The notes under the pieces: generated by a model
Seen by the model: only the letters and a program-made list of their open reading frames with translations
Told to the model about the DNA's origin: nothing
The model's database searches: none
Program-made: the position numbers and the translations under genes
Shown: piece after piece, positions 1 to 9,400 of the stretch
How the letters are laid out: every line of letters begins with the position of its first letter
Numbering within the stretch: position 1 is the stretch's first letter
From: Mycolicibacterium sp. ND9-15
Lineage (GTDB): Bacteria > Actinomycetota > Actinomycetes > Mycobacteriales > Mycobacteriaceae
Length of the DNA stretch: 64,000 bases
Reading direction: 5' to 3'
Assembly: GCF_035918395.1 (NCBI RefSeq)
Contig: NZ_CP142362.1
Coordinates: 3,323,501-3,387,500 of the forward strand

Positions 1-255
1 CCACAACCTGATCAGATCTTGGATCTTCCAAATGTTGCGGAATGACCGCGTCCACAAGTCGCGGTGCGCGCCCCACCACTCCCGCGTATCCGGGCCGTAG
101 ACGACCGCCTTAAGACCAGCCGACTCGGCGAAGCTAACCAGGTCAGGCGGGACTGCCACGCGCACATCGTGTCCGTGGCGTACCAGTTCACAGCCCAAAG
201 CGACGCACGGCTCTATGTCGCCACGCGTTCCATAGCTTGCCAGCACATATTTCAT
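1..255 (-). CDS. GT-B glycosyltransferase, N-terminal part (cut by window edge)
   Basis: Reading leftwards from an ATG at 255 there is an open frame of 85 codons that runs off the window. It begins [16 protein letters not shown] and continues with a block resembling [18 protein letters not shown], which closely matches the N-termini of the two glycosyltransferases at 3241 and 4702. It is therefore a third member of the same UDP/TDP-glycosyltransferase family (GT1-like, as in the mycobacterial glycopeptidolipid Gtf enzymes). The C-terminal donor-binding half lies outside, so activity and donor cannot be judged. It is transcribed away from the acyltransferase at 574. Confidence 0.85.
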   Translation of the reverse strand, partial: MKYVLASYGTRGDIEPCVALGCELVRHGHDVRVAVPPDLVSFAESAGLKAVVYGPDTREWWGAHRDLWTRSFRNIWKIQDLIRLW

Positions 256-573
256 CCAGGCTCTCTCACCATGAGATATCCCCTGATCTGGCTGCCGGGG
301 TAGGCGACGGCATATATGACAAGCGCGGTGTAGTGCAGGAGGTGACTATAACTTAGAAGATTGCGAACCTTGGCCTGTTGCAGGTTCTCAACGAACTCGA
401 TCGAGGCCCGCTGGCGACAGCGCGCTTCGAACCGGCCACCTTGCAGCGTACGAGCACTCCTTGCCGACCCTATATCAGAGTTGGCCGTCCGCTTATGGCG
501 GCGAAGAGTCAGGATCCGTTGTCAGAGGGTATGAATCGCTTCGAAATCATGTAGTCGGAAGTACGGTACAACA
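256..573. other. Intergenic region between divergent genes
   Basis: About 318 bases between the leftward glycosyltransferase and the rightward acyltransferase. No convincing gene is seen on either strand. On the minus strand TATAGT (350-345) could be a -10 box for the glycosyltransferase, but I see no clear -35. The ATG at 574 has only a weak, distant purine stretch (GGAAG at 557-561). Confidence 0.4.
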
Positions 574-1920
574 ATGGATAATGTACTCGATCCGCTCGAT
601 CAGCTCATTTTTGTTGCCGAGCGAGCGATGGGTATCGAGTCTATCCCACAATTTTTCTGGGTATATAACCGCCCGGTCGACATCGACGGTCTGCGGAAAT
701 TCCATCACTACCTTAACTGGGGACGGTTAAGTCGCCGCATCGAGCGCTCACCATTGCGGTTCGGCCGCCACCGCTGGGTATCACCCGAAGGTCCATCCGA
801 GCTTGAGACCGTCGCGACGCCTCGCCCGCGTGCAGAATTGGACGCCTGGCTCGAGGAGCAAGCCACCACCCGACCCATCGACGCCGAGCACGGACCCGGA
901 TGGCACCTGGCAGTGCTGCCCTTTACTGACGGCGGCGCAGCGGTGAGCTTGGCCATCTCACATAGCATCGCCGACGGTCTCGGGTCGTTGGAGGCGATCG
1001 CGGATGCGGCCGATGGCCGCGATGCCCCGATCGACTGGCCGACCGCTGCGTCGCGCCGGCGGTGGCAGGCCGTGCGCGAGGACGCCCGTCAAACCATGTG
1101 CGACATTCCCGCTCTCGGCCGCGGCACGGTTGCCGCGGTACGGCTGGCTCGGCATGCCCGCCGCGAGGGTGGCGGAGGCGCGTCATTTACCAAGCCACTC
1201 GAGCTGCCCGCGGGCGCTGATGAGCCGCTCATGCTCCCAAAGGCAACCGTCTTCATCGATGCCGACGAGTGGCGGAAACGTGCCCACACGCTGGGTGGGA
1301 CCAGCAACGCGCTGCTGATGGGATTGACGGCCCGCGTGGCGCAGCGAATGGGACGGGTCACTGCGGACGGCTTGGTCCTAATGAGGATGGCGGTCAAGGA
1401 TCGCGCCGCCACCGGTGATACGCGCGCCAACGCGGCCACCAATCTCACACTCACCGTCGACCCCACACGCGCGACGACCGATCTGCGTGAGATCCGGGCC
1501 TCCGTCAAGCAAGCGCTGATCAGCCACCAGGAGACTCGCGACGACGAGCGGGCGATGACGTCCTTGGCTCCCCTATTGGGCCTGTTGCCCAAGCGGCTTG
1601 TCAGGCTCGTCGACAATACCGCCGTTTCATCCAACGTGGGTGTGGTCAACCCGGCCGTCATCCGGGCAGATGGCACGGACGCCGATCTCTGGGCCGGGAG
1701 GCTTTTCCACCGGGGCGTGACCAAAGCGTTGATGCACCGCGTGGGCGGAGCCTTGTACGTGGTGTCGGGAACTGCGCTGGGGCAGGTCTTTGTCTCCGCC
1801 ACTGCTTATCAGCCGGGCTATACCAACTCGAATGACAGCTTGCGACAAGACGTTTCGAAAGCGTTAGATGACCTCTCGCTCGCTGGCACCTATATCGGCC
1901 CGCCCCCAATCACGCATTGA
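574..1920 (+). CDS. HxxxDG acyltransferase (condensation-domain/PapA/WS-DGAT-like fold)
   Basis: A 448-residue stand-alone protein. The catalytic motif HSIADG (HxxxDG), near residue 130, is preceded by AVSLAIS as in condensation-type acyltransferases. A later block SSNVGVVNP resembles the N-V-x-x-P structural motif near the C-terminus of wax-ester synthase/DGAT and PapA enzymes. Such proteins move an acyl group from a thioester to an alcohol or amine. Beside glycosyltransferases and an NRPS, a likely role is acylation of a sugar or peptide hydroxyl of the lipopeptide; this is inference. The gene is full length for the family and convergent with the methyltransferase that follows. The ATG is the first in-frame start that keeps the family N-terminus, but its ribosome binding site is weak. 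Confidence 0.7.
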   Translation: MDNVLDPLDQLIFVAERAMGIESIPQFFWVYNRPVDIDGLRKFHHYLNWGRLSRRIERSPLRFGRHRWVSPEGPSELETVATPRPRAELDAWLEEQATTRPIDAEHGPGWHLAVLPFTDGGAAVSLAISHSIADGLGSLEAIADAADGRDAPIDWPTAASRRRWQAVREDARQTMCDIPALGRGTVAAVRLARHARREGGGGASFTKPLELPAGADEPLMLPKATVFIDADEWRKRAHTLGGTSNALLMGLTARVAQRMGRVTADGLVLMRMAVKDRAATGDTRANAATNLTLTVDPTRATTDLREIRASVKQALISHQETRDDERAMTSLAPLLGLLPKRLVRLVDNTAVSSNVGVVNPAVIRADGTDADLWAGRLFHRGVTKALMHRVGGALYVVSGTALGQVFVSATAYQPGYTNSNDSLRQDVSKALDDLSLAGTYIGPPPITH

Positions 1921-2053
1921 CAGATTTTCTCAACGTTGCCAGGTGACCACCCAAGTCAGTCAACGGTTTTCAGCGGCGAAATTTGGCAGAACGGGTGCGG
2001 TATGTGGATCCAAGCGTTGGATGCGGCCGGTCCGGTGGTGTCGTTCCCGCCGA

Positions 2054-2803
2054 CTACCGCGATTTGTTGCCACGCCTCCTGAGCCGCGACAGTGTGGACA
2101 TCATGGGGGTCTCGTCGCCAGACCGCGCAAGAAATTCGCCGAGGTACTCGGGCGGCTTCAGATTGATCAAGCGCTCCCGATCGGCGGCGAGATCCGCGTA
2201 AGTGAGCTCCTCGATCTGCGTCGCCAGATAGGACAATCGCGATTCCGGAATACCCTTTCGTATCACTCCGACCCCACGATCGCAGTTCAGTACCGCGACT
2301 CGCAGATCGTCCCGCGTACTGCGAAGATAGACGATCGCCTTCCACACATCGCCGCTCCAGGTGACATTCCACCAGTGGTTCTGCGCACGAAAGTCGGCTT
2401 TCGACGCCGCGGGGTAGCCGATCAAGGCGCTCGCGGGATTGCAGTCGTGGAGGACGATGACGCCGTCGTCCCGCAGGTAGCGCAGGGTGTTCTCGACGTC
2501 GCGTACGACCTGACCATAGGTGTGCAGCCCATCGATTAGGGCAACGTCGATGCCGCGCTCCTCGAGGAAGGCCTTCTCGTTCACAAAGAAAGCATCGCTG
2601 GTCATCTCGAAGTAGTGAGTTGCACGCGCCTTCGCCTCGGCGACCCTGCGGCTGCACGCCCCCAGCTTGAACGAGGGATCGACGGCGATCTTCTCATCGG
2701 CGTAAATAGACCGGAACGCCAATCCGTACGCAACACCGATCTCGAGGTATACGCGCGTCTCCCTCCCTGCCAACGCCCTTCGCACGGCTACGACCCGGTT
2801 CAC
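2054..2803 (-). CDS. Class I SAM-dependent methyltransferase
   Basis: A 249-residue protein of the Methyltransf_24-like type. The SAM-binding motif I is YLEIGVAYG at residues 19-27. An acidic motif VALIDGLHTYGQ follows, then DDGVIVLHDCNP at the end of the Rossmann core. The start is GTG at 2803, not the out-of-frame ATG just upstream, because GGGGAGG sits about seven bases before it. The gene is convergent with the acyltransferase and divergent from the glycosyltransferases. A sugar O-methyltransferase role is plausible, since mycobacterial glycopeptidolipid sugars are commonly O-methylated, but no feature here fixes the substrate. Confidence 0.75.
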   Translation of the reverse strand: MNRVVAVRRALAGRETRVYLEIGVAYGLAFRSIYADEKIAVDPSFKLGACSRRVAEAKARATHYFEMTSDAFFVNEKAFLEERGIDVALIDGLHTYGQVVRDVENTLRYLRDDGVIVLHDCNPASALIGYPAASKADFRAQNHWWNVTWSGDVWKAIVYLRSTRDDLRVAVLNCDRGVGVIRKGIPESRLSYLATQIEELTYADLAADRERLINLKPPEYLGEFLARSGDETPMMSTLSRLRRRGNKSR

Positions 2804-3127
2804 GCGACATCCTCCCCTCGTCGGGCAGTCAGCTTTGAAAGCTAGCTGATTTTGTTGGCGCGGACAGGTCCATGATTGTGTCGCTTCTTGGCATACATGG
2901 CTCTACTGTCGCACCACAGCGGGTTAGCTTAGTGATACCGCACGAGACATACCCTGAGATTTCGTCGCCGCCACCTTACGGATGGCCCGGCGGAACGGCG
3001 ATACCACCGGATTGTGGCGAACACGCCGCTTGGGCACGTCCGACTATCCAACCGGGTGATAGTGCGGTCGGCTCTTCTGCGAAGCGCCGGTGCTGGCGGC
3101 TGCCCGTCCGAACTTCTGGATTTCAGG
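2804..3127. other. Intergenic region between methyltransferase and glycosyltransferase
   Basis: Divergent control region. It contains the ribosome binding site of the methyltransferase at its left end. No gene, RNA or strong repeat is recognised in the rest; the open frames here have no family resemblance. Confidence 0.4.
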
Positions 3128-3155
3128 TTGATAGCGCGGGTACCCGGGTTAAGCT
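3128..3155 (+). promoter_or_regulatory. Candidate promoter of first glycosyltransferase
   Basis: TTGATA (3128-3133), a 16-base spacer and TAAGCT (3150-3155) fit a housekeeping-sigma promoter. The same arrangement and much of the spacer recur before the second glycosyltransferase, which supports function. The ATG is 85 bases downstream of the -10 box. Confidence 0.5.
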
Positions 3156-3240
3156 GCCGGGCGGCTGAGCGGGAGACACCGGGCCTGCCGCTTACATCTC
3201 GCGGAACACCAATGGGTAGTGAAAGACAGAGATCTCCCAG

Positions 3241-4509
3241 ATGAAATTTGTGCTTGCGTTCTATGGAACTCGCGGTGATGTCGAGCCCGGCCTCGCTATC
3301 GGCCGTGAGTTACTCCGCCGCGGACACGGAGTGCACATCGCCGTCCCACCTGACCTGGTTGGCTTCGCCGAGGCTGCTGGCCTCACGGCGGTCGCTTATG
3401 GCCCGGATGCTCGGAAGTGGCAGGACGTTCACCGCGACTTGCTGACGCACTTGTTGCGTAACTTCTGGAATTTCCAAGATCTGGTCCGGCTGGGGCGCGA
3501 AGATCGTGAATTGCTTACTCAGTGCTGGGAGGAGACCAGCACGACACTGACTTCCTTGGCTGACGGGGCCGACATGCTGATGACCAGCGTGATTGGCGAG
3601 GAGCCTGCGGCCAACGTCGCGGAGTATCACGACATTCCGTTGGCCACGCTTCACGCCTTTCCGATACGGGCCAGCGGACAACTCGCGCCGATCCTGCCCG
3701 CGCCGTTGGCGCGTTCCGCAATGGCAGTATCCGCATGGCTGGGTTGGCCCGTGACGAAGAAGATCGAGGACGCACAGCGGCGCACCCTGGGCCTACCGAA
3801 GGCAATAGGCCCCTCGTCGCGACGAATCACCCAACGCGGAACTCTGGAAATTCAAGCCTATGACGAGGTCTGCTTCCCCGGACTGGCGGCCGAATGGGCG
3901 AAATGGGATGGCCAACGGCCATTCGTCGGCGTGCTGACGTTGGAGCTGCCGACGGATGCCGATCAGGAGGTTGCGTCCTGGGTTGCAGCAGGAACACCGC
4001 CGATCTTCTTCGGATTCGGCAGCACGCCCGCTAAGTCTCCCGCAGACACGATCCACATGATCAGTGCGGCGTGCGCGCAGTTAGCCGAGCGGGCGTTGGT
4101 TTGCGCCGCTGATACCGACTTCCGTCAAATCCCTCACTTCGACCACGTCAAGGTAGTGGGCGAGATGAATTACGCAGCCGCCTTTCCGATCTGCCGCGCC
4201 GTCGTGCACCACGGTGGCGGGGGTACCACGGCGGCGGGTCTCCGCGCCGGAGTCCCCACGTTGATCCTCTCGACCTGGGGTGATCAAACACTCTGGGGTG
4301 CTCAGGTCAAACGACTGAAAGTTGGTACCGCCCGGCGCTTTTCGGCCACCACCCAAGAAACGTTGGTCGCAGACCTCCGCGCCATCCTTACCCCGCAATA
4401 TGTCAACCGTGCCCGCGAGGTCGCAACCCAGATGACCAAACCCGCCGACAGCATTGCCGCCGCCGCCGATCTTGTCGAGAATTTCGCGCGACTCAGGCGC
4501 GTTGGCTGA
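3241..4509 (+). CDS. GT-B glycosyltransferase (glycopeptidolipid Gtf-like), first copy
   Basis: A 422-residue soluble glycosyltransferase of the GT1 family. The N-terminal acceptor lobe begins KFVLAFYGTRGDVEPG. The C-terminal donor lobe carries the signature VVHHGGGGTTAAGLRAGVP followed by STWGDQTLWG, where the D-Q pair normally contacts the donor sugar. The protein is full length and strongly similar to its neighbour at 4702, so the pair arose by duplication. Expected role: transfer of a deoxyhexose or similar sugar from a TDP or UDP donor to the lipopeptide. The HHGG-G-GT variant, with Gly where the neighbour has Val, is unusual but probably tolerated. The donor cannot be read from sequence. 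Confidence 0.85.
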   Translation: MKFVLAFYGTRGDVEPGLAIGRELLRRGHGVHIAVPPDLVGFAEAAGLTAVAYGPDARKWQDVHRDLLTHLLRNFWNFQDLVRLGREDRELLTQCWEETSTTLTSLADGADMLMTSVIGEEPAANVAEYHDIPLATLHAFPIRASGQLAPILPAPLARSAMAVSAWLGWPVTKKIEDAQRRTLGLPKAIGPSSRRITQRGTLEIQAYDEVCFPGLAAEWAKWDGQRPFVGVLTLELPTDADQEVASWVAAGTPPIFFGFGSTPAKSPADTIHMISAACAQLAERALVCAADTDFRQIPHFDHVKVVGEMNYAAAFPICRAVVHHGGGGTTAAGLRAGVPTLILSTWGDQTLWGAQVKRLKVGTARRFSATTQETLVADLRAILTPQYVNRAREVATQMTKPADSIAAAADLVENFARLRRVG

Positions 4510-4605
4510 TCCACAAGGGAGCCATCCGCGTCACCGGCGCAGTGCTGCAACCGATGCTGCTCAACGTAAACGGTCTGCAGCTTGGCCGAAGTTTTCAGTT
4601 TAAGG

Positions 4606-4633
4606 TCGACAGCGCGGGGTATCGCGTTAAGCT
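4606..4633 (+). promoter_or_regulatory. Candidate promoter of second glycosyltransferase
   Basis: TCGACA (4606-4611), a 16-base spacer and TAAGCT (4628-4633). It is nearly the same as the element at 3128-3155, including AGCGCGGG in the spacer. The two promoters were probably duplicated with their genes, so the second gene can be transcribed on its own. Confidence 0.5.
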
Positions 4634-4701
4634 GCCTCGCGCCGCGAGGTTTCGCTTTCATTTCGCAAGATGCGCACGGAAAGTGAAAGGCAGTACCGGC
4701 A

Positions 4702-5967
4702 ATGAAAATTGTGCTGGCAAGTTATGGAAGTCGTGGCGATGTTGAGCCATGCATCGCTGTCGGTCGTGAGTTGCTGCGCAGAGGGCACGAGGTCCGTGTG
4801 GCAGTCCCTCCCGAGCTGATCGGCTTCGCCGAGGCGGCTGGGCCTGCTGCGGTTGCATACGGACCGGATGTACAACCTATTCTGGATGCGCACCGTAGGT
4901 TCTGGACTTCTGTATTCAACAGCTTCTGGAAGATTCACGTTCTGATCAGGTTGCGTCGCGAAATTGCGGGGCCCGTTGTCCAGCGCTGGGGGGACATCAC
5001 TGAGACGCTCGCATCGCTGGCAAAGGGGGCCGATTTGCTGGTCACCGGTTTGAATTTCGAGCAAGCCGCGGCCAACGTCGCGGAGTACTACGACATTCCG
5101 TTAGCTACACTGCATCTTTACCCAGTACGGGCCAATGGTCGACTGATTCAGTTCTTGCCAGCGCCCTTGGGCCGCTCTGCAATGAGGCTCTACCAGTGGC
5201 TGGCTTGGCGTGCGGCGACGAAGCTCGAGAATACGCAGCGCCGTCAACTGGGTCTGCCGCCGGCGACAAAGCCTTACCCGCGGCGGATGACCGAGCGCGG
5301 TTCGCTGGAAATCCAGGCGTACGACGAGGTGTGCTTTACCGGGTTGGCCACCGAATGGGCGAAACGGGATGGCCAACGCCCCTTTGTTGGTGCGTTGACG
5401 TTGGAGTTGCCGACTGATACCGATGATGAGGCTGCTAGGTGGATTGCCGCCGGGACACCGCCGATTTTCTTCGGGTTTGGCAGTATTCCGGTCAATTCTC
5501 CCGCCGACACGATGGCCATGATCGCCGAGGCGTGCGCGCAGTTGGGCGAGCGGGCGCTGGTTTGCGCCGGTTGGAGCGACTTCAGTCAGGTAGCCCCGTT
5601 TGACCACGTCAAGGTTGTTCCCGCGTTGAATTTCGCTGCTGCGTTTCCAGCTTGCCGCGCGGTAGTCCACCACGGTGGTGTGGGCACCACTGCCGCGGGC
5701 TTGCGTGCCGGAGTCCCAACGCTGATACTTTCGACGGACGTCGAACACACAATTTGGGGAGCTCGGCTCAAGAGACTGAAAGTTGGTTCTGTCCGGCGCT
5801 TTTCGAGTACAACCCGCGAGACGCTGGTTGCCGACCTCCGTATCATCCTCGGTCCGGAGTACGTCACTCGAGCCCGAGAAATTGCCACGCGGATGACCAA
5901 ACCCGCGGAAAGCGTTGCGGCCGCCGCTGATTGGGTGGAGCATCTCGCCCGCCTCGGCGTTCGATGA
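4702..5967 (+). CDS. GT-B glycosyltransferase (glycopeptidolipid Gtf-like), second copy
   Basis: A 421-residue paralogue of the preceding enzyme, starting MKIVLASYGSRGDVEPC and carrying the donor-lobe signature VVHHGGVGTTAAGLRAGVP. After it the donor-contact region reads STDVEHTIWG, where the first copy has STWGDQTLWG; the usual D-Q pair is replaced by E-H. This suggests a different sugar donor from the first copy. The start is supported by AGTGAAAGGCAG upstream, shared almost exactly with the first copy (AGTGAAAGACAG). The gene lies 192 bases after the first glycosyltransferase and 174 bases before the mbtH remnant, all on one strand with the NRPS. Confidence 0.85.
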   Translation: MKIVLASYGSRGDVEPCIAVGRELLRRGHEVRVAVPPELIGFAEAAGPAAVAYGPDVQPILDAHRRFWTSVFNSFWKIHVLIRLRREIAGPVVQRWGDITETLASLAKGADLLVTGLNFEQAAANVAEYYDIPLATLHLYPVRANGRLIQFLPAPLGRSAMRLYQWLAWRAATKLENTQRRQLGLPPATKPYPRRMTERGSLEIQAYDEVCFTGLATEWAKRDGQRPFVGALTLELPTDTDDEAARWIAAGTPPIFFGFGSIPVNSPADTMAMIAEACAQLGERALVCAGWSDFSQVAPFDHVKVVPALNFAAAFPACRAVVHHGGVGTTAAGLRAGVPTLILSTDVEHTIWGARLKRLKVGSVRRFSSTTRETLVADLRIILGPEYVTRAREIATRMTKPAESVAAAADWVEHLARLGVR

Positions 5968-6141
5968 CAAAGTCCCATCGATAGACCTTTAAGTTCGGGC
6001 TCCGAAGCACCGGTTGCGGGGTTACAGAGAGTTTCCATCAGCTTGCCAGAAACCAACTTCCCAGAAACCCGGAGCGACCCTGCCGGCCTTCAGTATGGTT
6101 TAGACGGTTTCACCCACGTCGACTACTTGGCCTGGAGGACT

Positions 6142-6360
6142 GTGAGCATCAATCCGTTCGACGGCGGCAATGGCAACTCTTTCGCCCTGGTAAATCACGT
6201 GGAGCAACACACGCTGCGGCCCGATGTTGCCCCCCGGCGGGCGCCTGGCTTACGTCGCGCAGGGCGGTTCTTGTCTCGCCTTCGAACAAAGCCGGGCGAA
6301 GCCGCCTCCAAGGGGTTGAGCGAGCGGCTGGCGGAGGCCCCGCAATTGAACTTGACGTAA
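6142..6360 (+). pseudogene. Decayed mbtH-like gene
   Basis: A GTG at 6142 with GGAGG upstream opens a frame of 72 codons starting VSINPFDGGNGNSFALVNHV, then EQHTLRP. This is the family opening S-I-N-P-F-D...F-x-V-L-V-N-x-E-x-Q-H-S-L-W-P. After a run of six C at about 6229-6234 the family match moves to the +1 frame (DVAPGGRLAYV...CLAFEQSRAKPPP). It returns to the first frame at about 6310 as GLSERLAE, which matches the usual S-L-R-E-R-M end. All three conserved tryptophans are lost: S-L-W-P is TLRP, G-W is GG, and N-W-T-D is SRAK. MbtH-like proteins bind and activate A domains, so this copy is probably dead and the NRPS would need another one in trans. Confidence 0.75.
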
Positions 6361-6381
6361 GTCAACTGATGTTGACGTAAG
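6352..6381. promoter_or_regulatory. Direct repeat upstream of NRPS, possible operator
   Basis: TTGACGTAAG occurs at 6352-6361 and again at 6372-6381, spaced exactly 20 bases start to start (about two helical turns). The first copy also forms an inverted repeat TTGAC-GTAA-GTCAA. It lies across the end of the mbtH remnant and just before the NRPS start. It could bind a regulator; no promoter is clearly placed relative to it. Confidence 0.35.
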
Positions 6382-6407
6382 ACGTGTCTGCTTCGGGGAG
6401 CACATCG

Positions 6408-9400
6408 ATGGCGCATGCTGACCGGATCTTTCCCTTGACTCGGGGACAGCTGGACATTTGGTTGGCGGAGGAAACGGGTCGCTTCGGCGCAAAGTGGCAG
6501 CTGGGCATGCTTGGGCGGATCGAGGGCACGATCGAGCCTGATCTGCTTGAGCGGGCGATCCGTCAAGTCGTGCGCGAGGCCGAACCGCTAAGAGCTGCCT
6601 TTTTCGAAGTGGATGGTGAGGTTTTCCAAAAGGTAATTGATTACCCGGAGGTCGAGCTGGCTCGCTACGACCTCATGGGCTCGCAGGATTCTGCGCGGGA
6701 GGTTTATCGGCTAGCATCATCGATCCAACGTGAACCAATGCCGCTTAGTGGCCCGCTGTTCAAATTTGCGTTGTTCCAGACAGAGGCGGATGAATTCTAT
6801 TTTCTCGTGTGCTGTCATCATATTGTAATAGACGGAATCGGTATCGCTCTCATTTGTCATCGAATCGCGGTAGTCTATTCTGCAATTGCTTCGGATGCGC
6901 CGGTTCCGTCGGCTTTCTTTGGCTCGCTTAGTGACCTGCTTGATTGCGAGTCAGAATACGAGGCGTCCACCGATTACCTCGATGATCAGGCCTATTGGGC
7001 GAGGAACCTTCCGTCGGAGACCCAGCCGCGCTATCGGTCGCCGCACGCCCCAGGTGAGCGTGTTCCGGGCGAGCCTTCTGCGCTGGTTCAGCTGGACCCT
7101 TCCGTCGTTGCCGAGGTCACTCGGTTGTCGCAGGCGTTAGGGGTACGTCGAGCGTCGGTGATCACAGCGGCATGCGCGCTGCTCGTCAGTGGTTGCGACG
7201 TCGAAAGTTCGGAGGTGGTCCTCGATTTTCCGGTAGGCAGGCGTACTTGTCCGGAGGCGCAGACGGTGCCTGGAATGGTTTCAGGGGTGGTGCCACTGGT
7301 GTTGAGACCTTCGCCGGGGTCTGCGGTTGCCAGTTTTTGTGAGCATGTCGACACGCGAATGCGAGAAGCGCTACGGCATCAGCGGTTCCCGGTGCACGTT
7401 ATTGGAAGCAACGCACGACGCCGCAGTTCCGGCGAGGCGCCGAAGCGGGTACTTCTGAACTTTATTCCGACGACCCGTTTGGCAGATTTCGCTGGTGCCA
7501 TCGGATCGGGAACCGTGACCCATTCTGGTTTCGAGGATCAACTTGAGCTGTGGTTTATCAGGGCCGGTGATCAGCTTTTTCTCAACACGGCCGGTCCTGG
7601 GCGATTATTCTCGAATTGTGATGCCCGCGCATTGGTAGAGCGGCTGGAGCGGGTATTGGTGGCGATGACAGCCGATCCCACGCGGCGGTTGTCGTCGATG
7701 GATGTGCTTGATGACGGTGAATATGCCCGGCTAGAGGGGTGGGGTAACTACGCCGCGCTGGCCGCGCCGACGACCGCGCCGGTTTCGATTCCGGTGATGT
7801 GGGCTGCGCAAGTGCAGCGTACCCCGCAGGCGGTGGCGATGAGCTTCGGGGAGCGCTCGTGGACCTACCGCGAACTCGAGGAGGCCGCGAACCGGTTGGC
7901 GCATCTCCTGGCTGGCCGGGGTGTGGGCCGTGGCGAGGTGGTGGCGCTGATGTTTGAGCGTTCCGCTCAGGCCGTCATCGCGATACTGGCTGTGCTCAAA
8001 ACCGGGGCGGCGTATCTACCGATTGATCCCGCGCATCCACGCGCACGGATCGAGTTCATGCTCGCCGACACCGCGGCGTCGGCGGCGATCACCTCTGTTG
8101 ATCTGGCTGACCGGCTAGAAGGCCATGATCTGCCGGTTATCGATGTCGACGACCCCGCCGTTGACAGGCAACCCAGCACCGCGTTGCCGCCACCGGCCCC
8201 CGATGACATTGCCCACATCATCTACACCTCGGGCACGACCGGTATCCCGAAGGGGGTCGCGGTTTCCCACCACAACGTCACCCAGTTGCTCGAATCATTG
8301 GATGCGGGTTTGACAGCGCCGGGACCGGTCAAGGTGTCGACGCAGTGGCACTCCTACGCCTTTGACGCCTCGGTCCGGGAGATCTGGGGTGCGCTGTTTC
8401 ACGGTGGTCGGCTGGTGGTGGTGCCCGAGTCGGTGGTCGGCTCACCGGATGACTTCCACGCATTGCTGGTCAGGGAACAGGTCAATGTCCTCACTCAGAC
8501 CCCGTCCGCGGCGGGAGTGTTATCACCTGAGCGTTTGGGATCGGTGGCATTGGTGGTGGGCGGTGAAGCCTGCGGGGCCGAGCTGGTAGATCGGTGGGCG
8601 CCGGGGCGGATGATGATCAACGCGTACGGCCCGACCGAAACCACGGTGGATGTCGCGATAAGTGCGCCGCTGACGGCGGGTTCGGGAACGCCGCCGATCG
8701 GGTCGCCGGTGCCGGGAGCTGCGTTGTTTGTTCTGGACAACTGGTTGCGTGCGGTGCCTATCGGGGTGGTCGGGGAGTTGTATGTGGCCGGCGCCGGGGT
8801 GGGGGTTGGGTATCTGCGCCGGTCGGGGTTGAGTGCGTCGCGGTTTGTGGCGTGTCCGTTCGGTGGTGCGGGGGCACCAGGACAAAGGATGTATCGCACC
8901 GGGGATTTGGTGTGCTGGGGTGCTGATGGGCAGCTGCAGTATCTGGGTCGGGGCGATGAGCAGGTCAAGATCCGCGGGTATCGCATCGAGCTCGGTGAGG
9001 TGCGGTCGGTGTTGGCCGCCTGCGATGGGGTGCAGCAGGCGGCGGTGATCGCCCGTGAGGACCGTCCCGGCGACAAGCGGCTGGTGGGGTATGTGACCGG
9101 GACCGTCGACCCGGTGACGCTGCGGTCGATGTTGGCCGAGCGGTTGCCGAGCTACATGGTGCCCGCAGCGATAGTCGCACTCGACGCACTGCCGTTGACG
9201 GTCAACGGCAAACTCGACACCCGCGCGCTACCCGCACCCGAATACCAGGATGTTGATCGGTATCGCGCCCCGGCCAGCGAAGTCGAGAAGACCCTGGCGG
9301 ACATTTATGCCCAGGTGCTGGGGCTGGAGCGGGTCGGGGTCGACAACTCCTTCTTCGAACTGGGCGGCGACAGCATCTTGTCGATGCAGGTGGTGGCCCG

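Noticed and set aside
6043..6360. A longer start for the mbtH-like gene
   Set aside because: The first 33 codons have no MbtH similarity, while GTG 6142 has GGAGG just upstream and begins exactly at the family N-terminus.
6384..6407. GTG 6384 as the NRPS start
   Set aside because: It overlaps no good ribosome binding site, while ATG 6408 has GGGGAG at the right distance and begins near the conserved start of the condensation domain.
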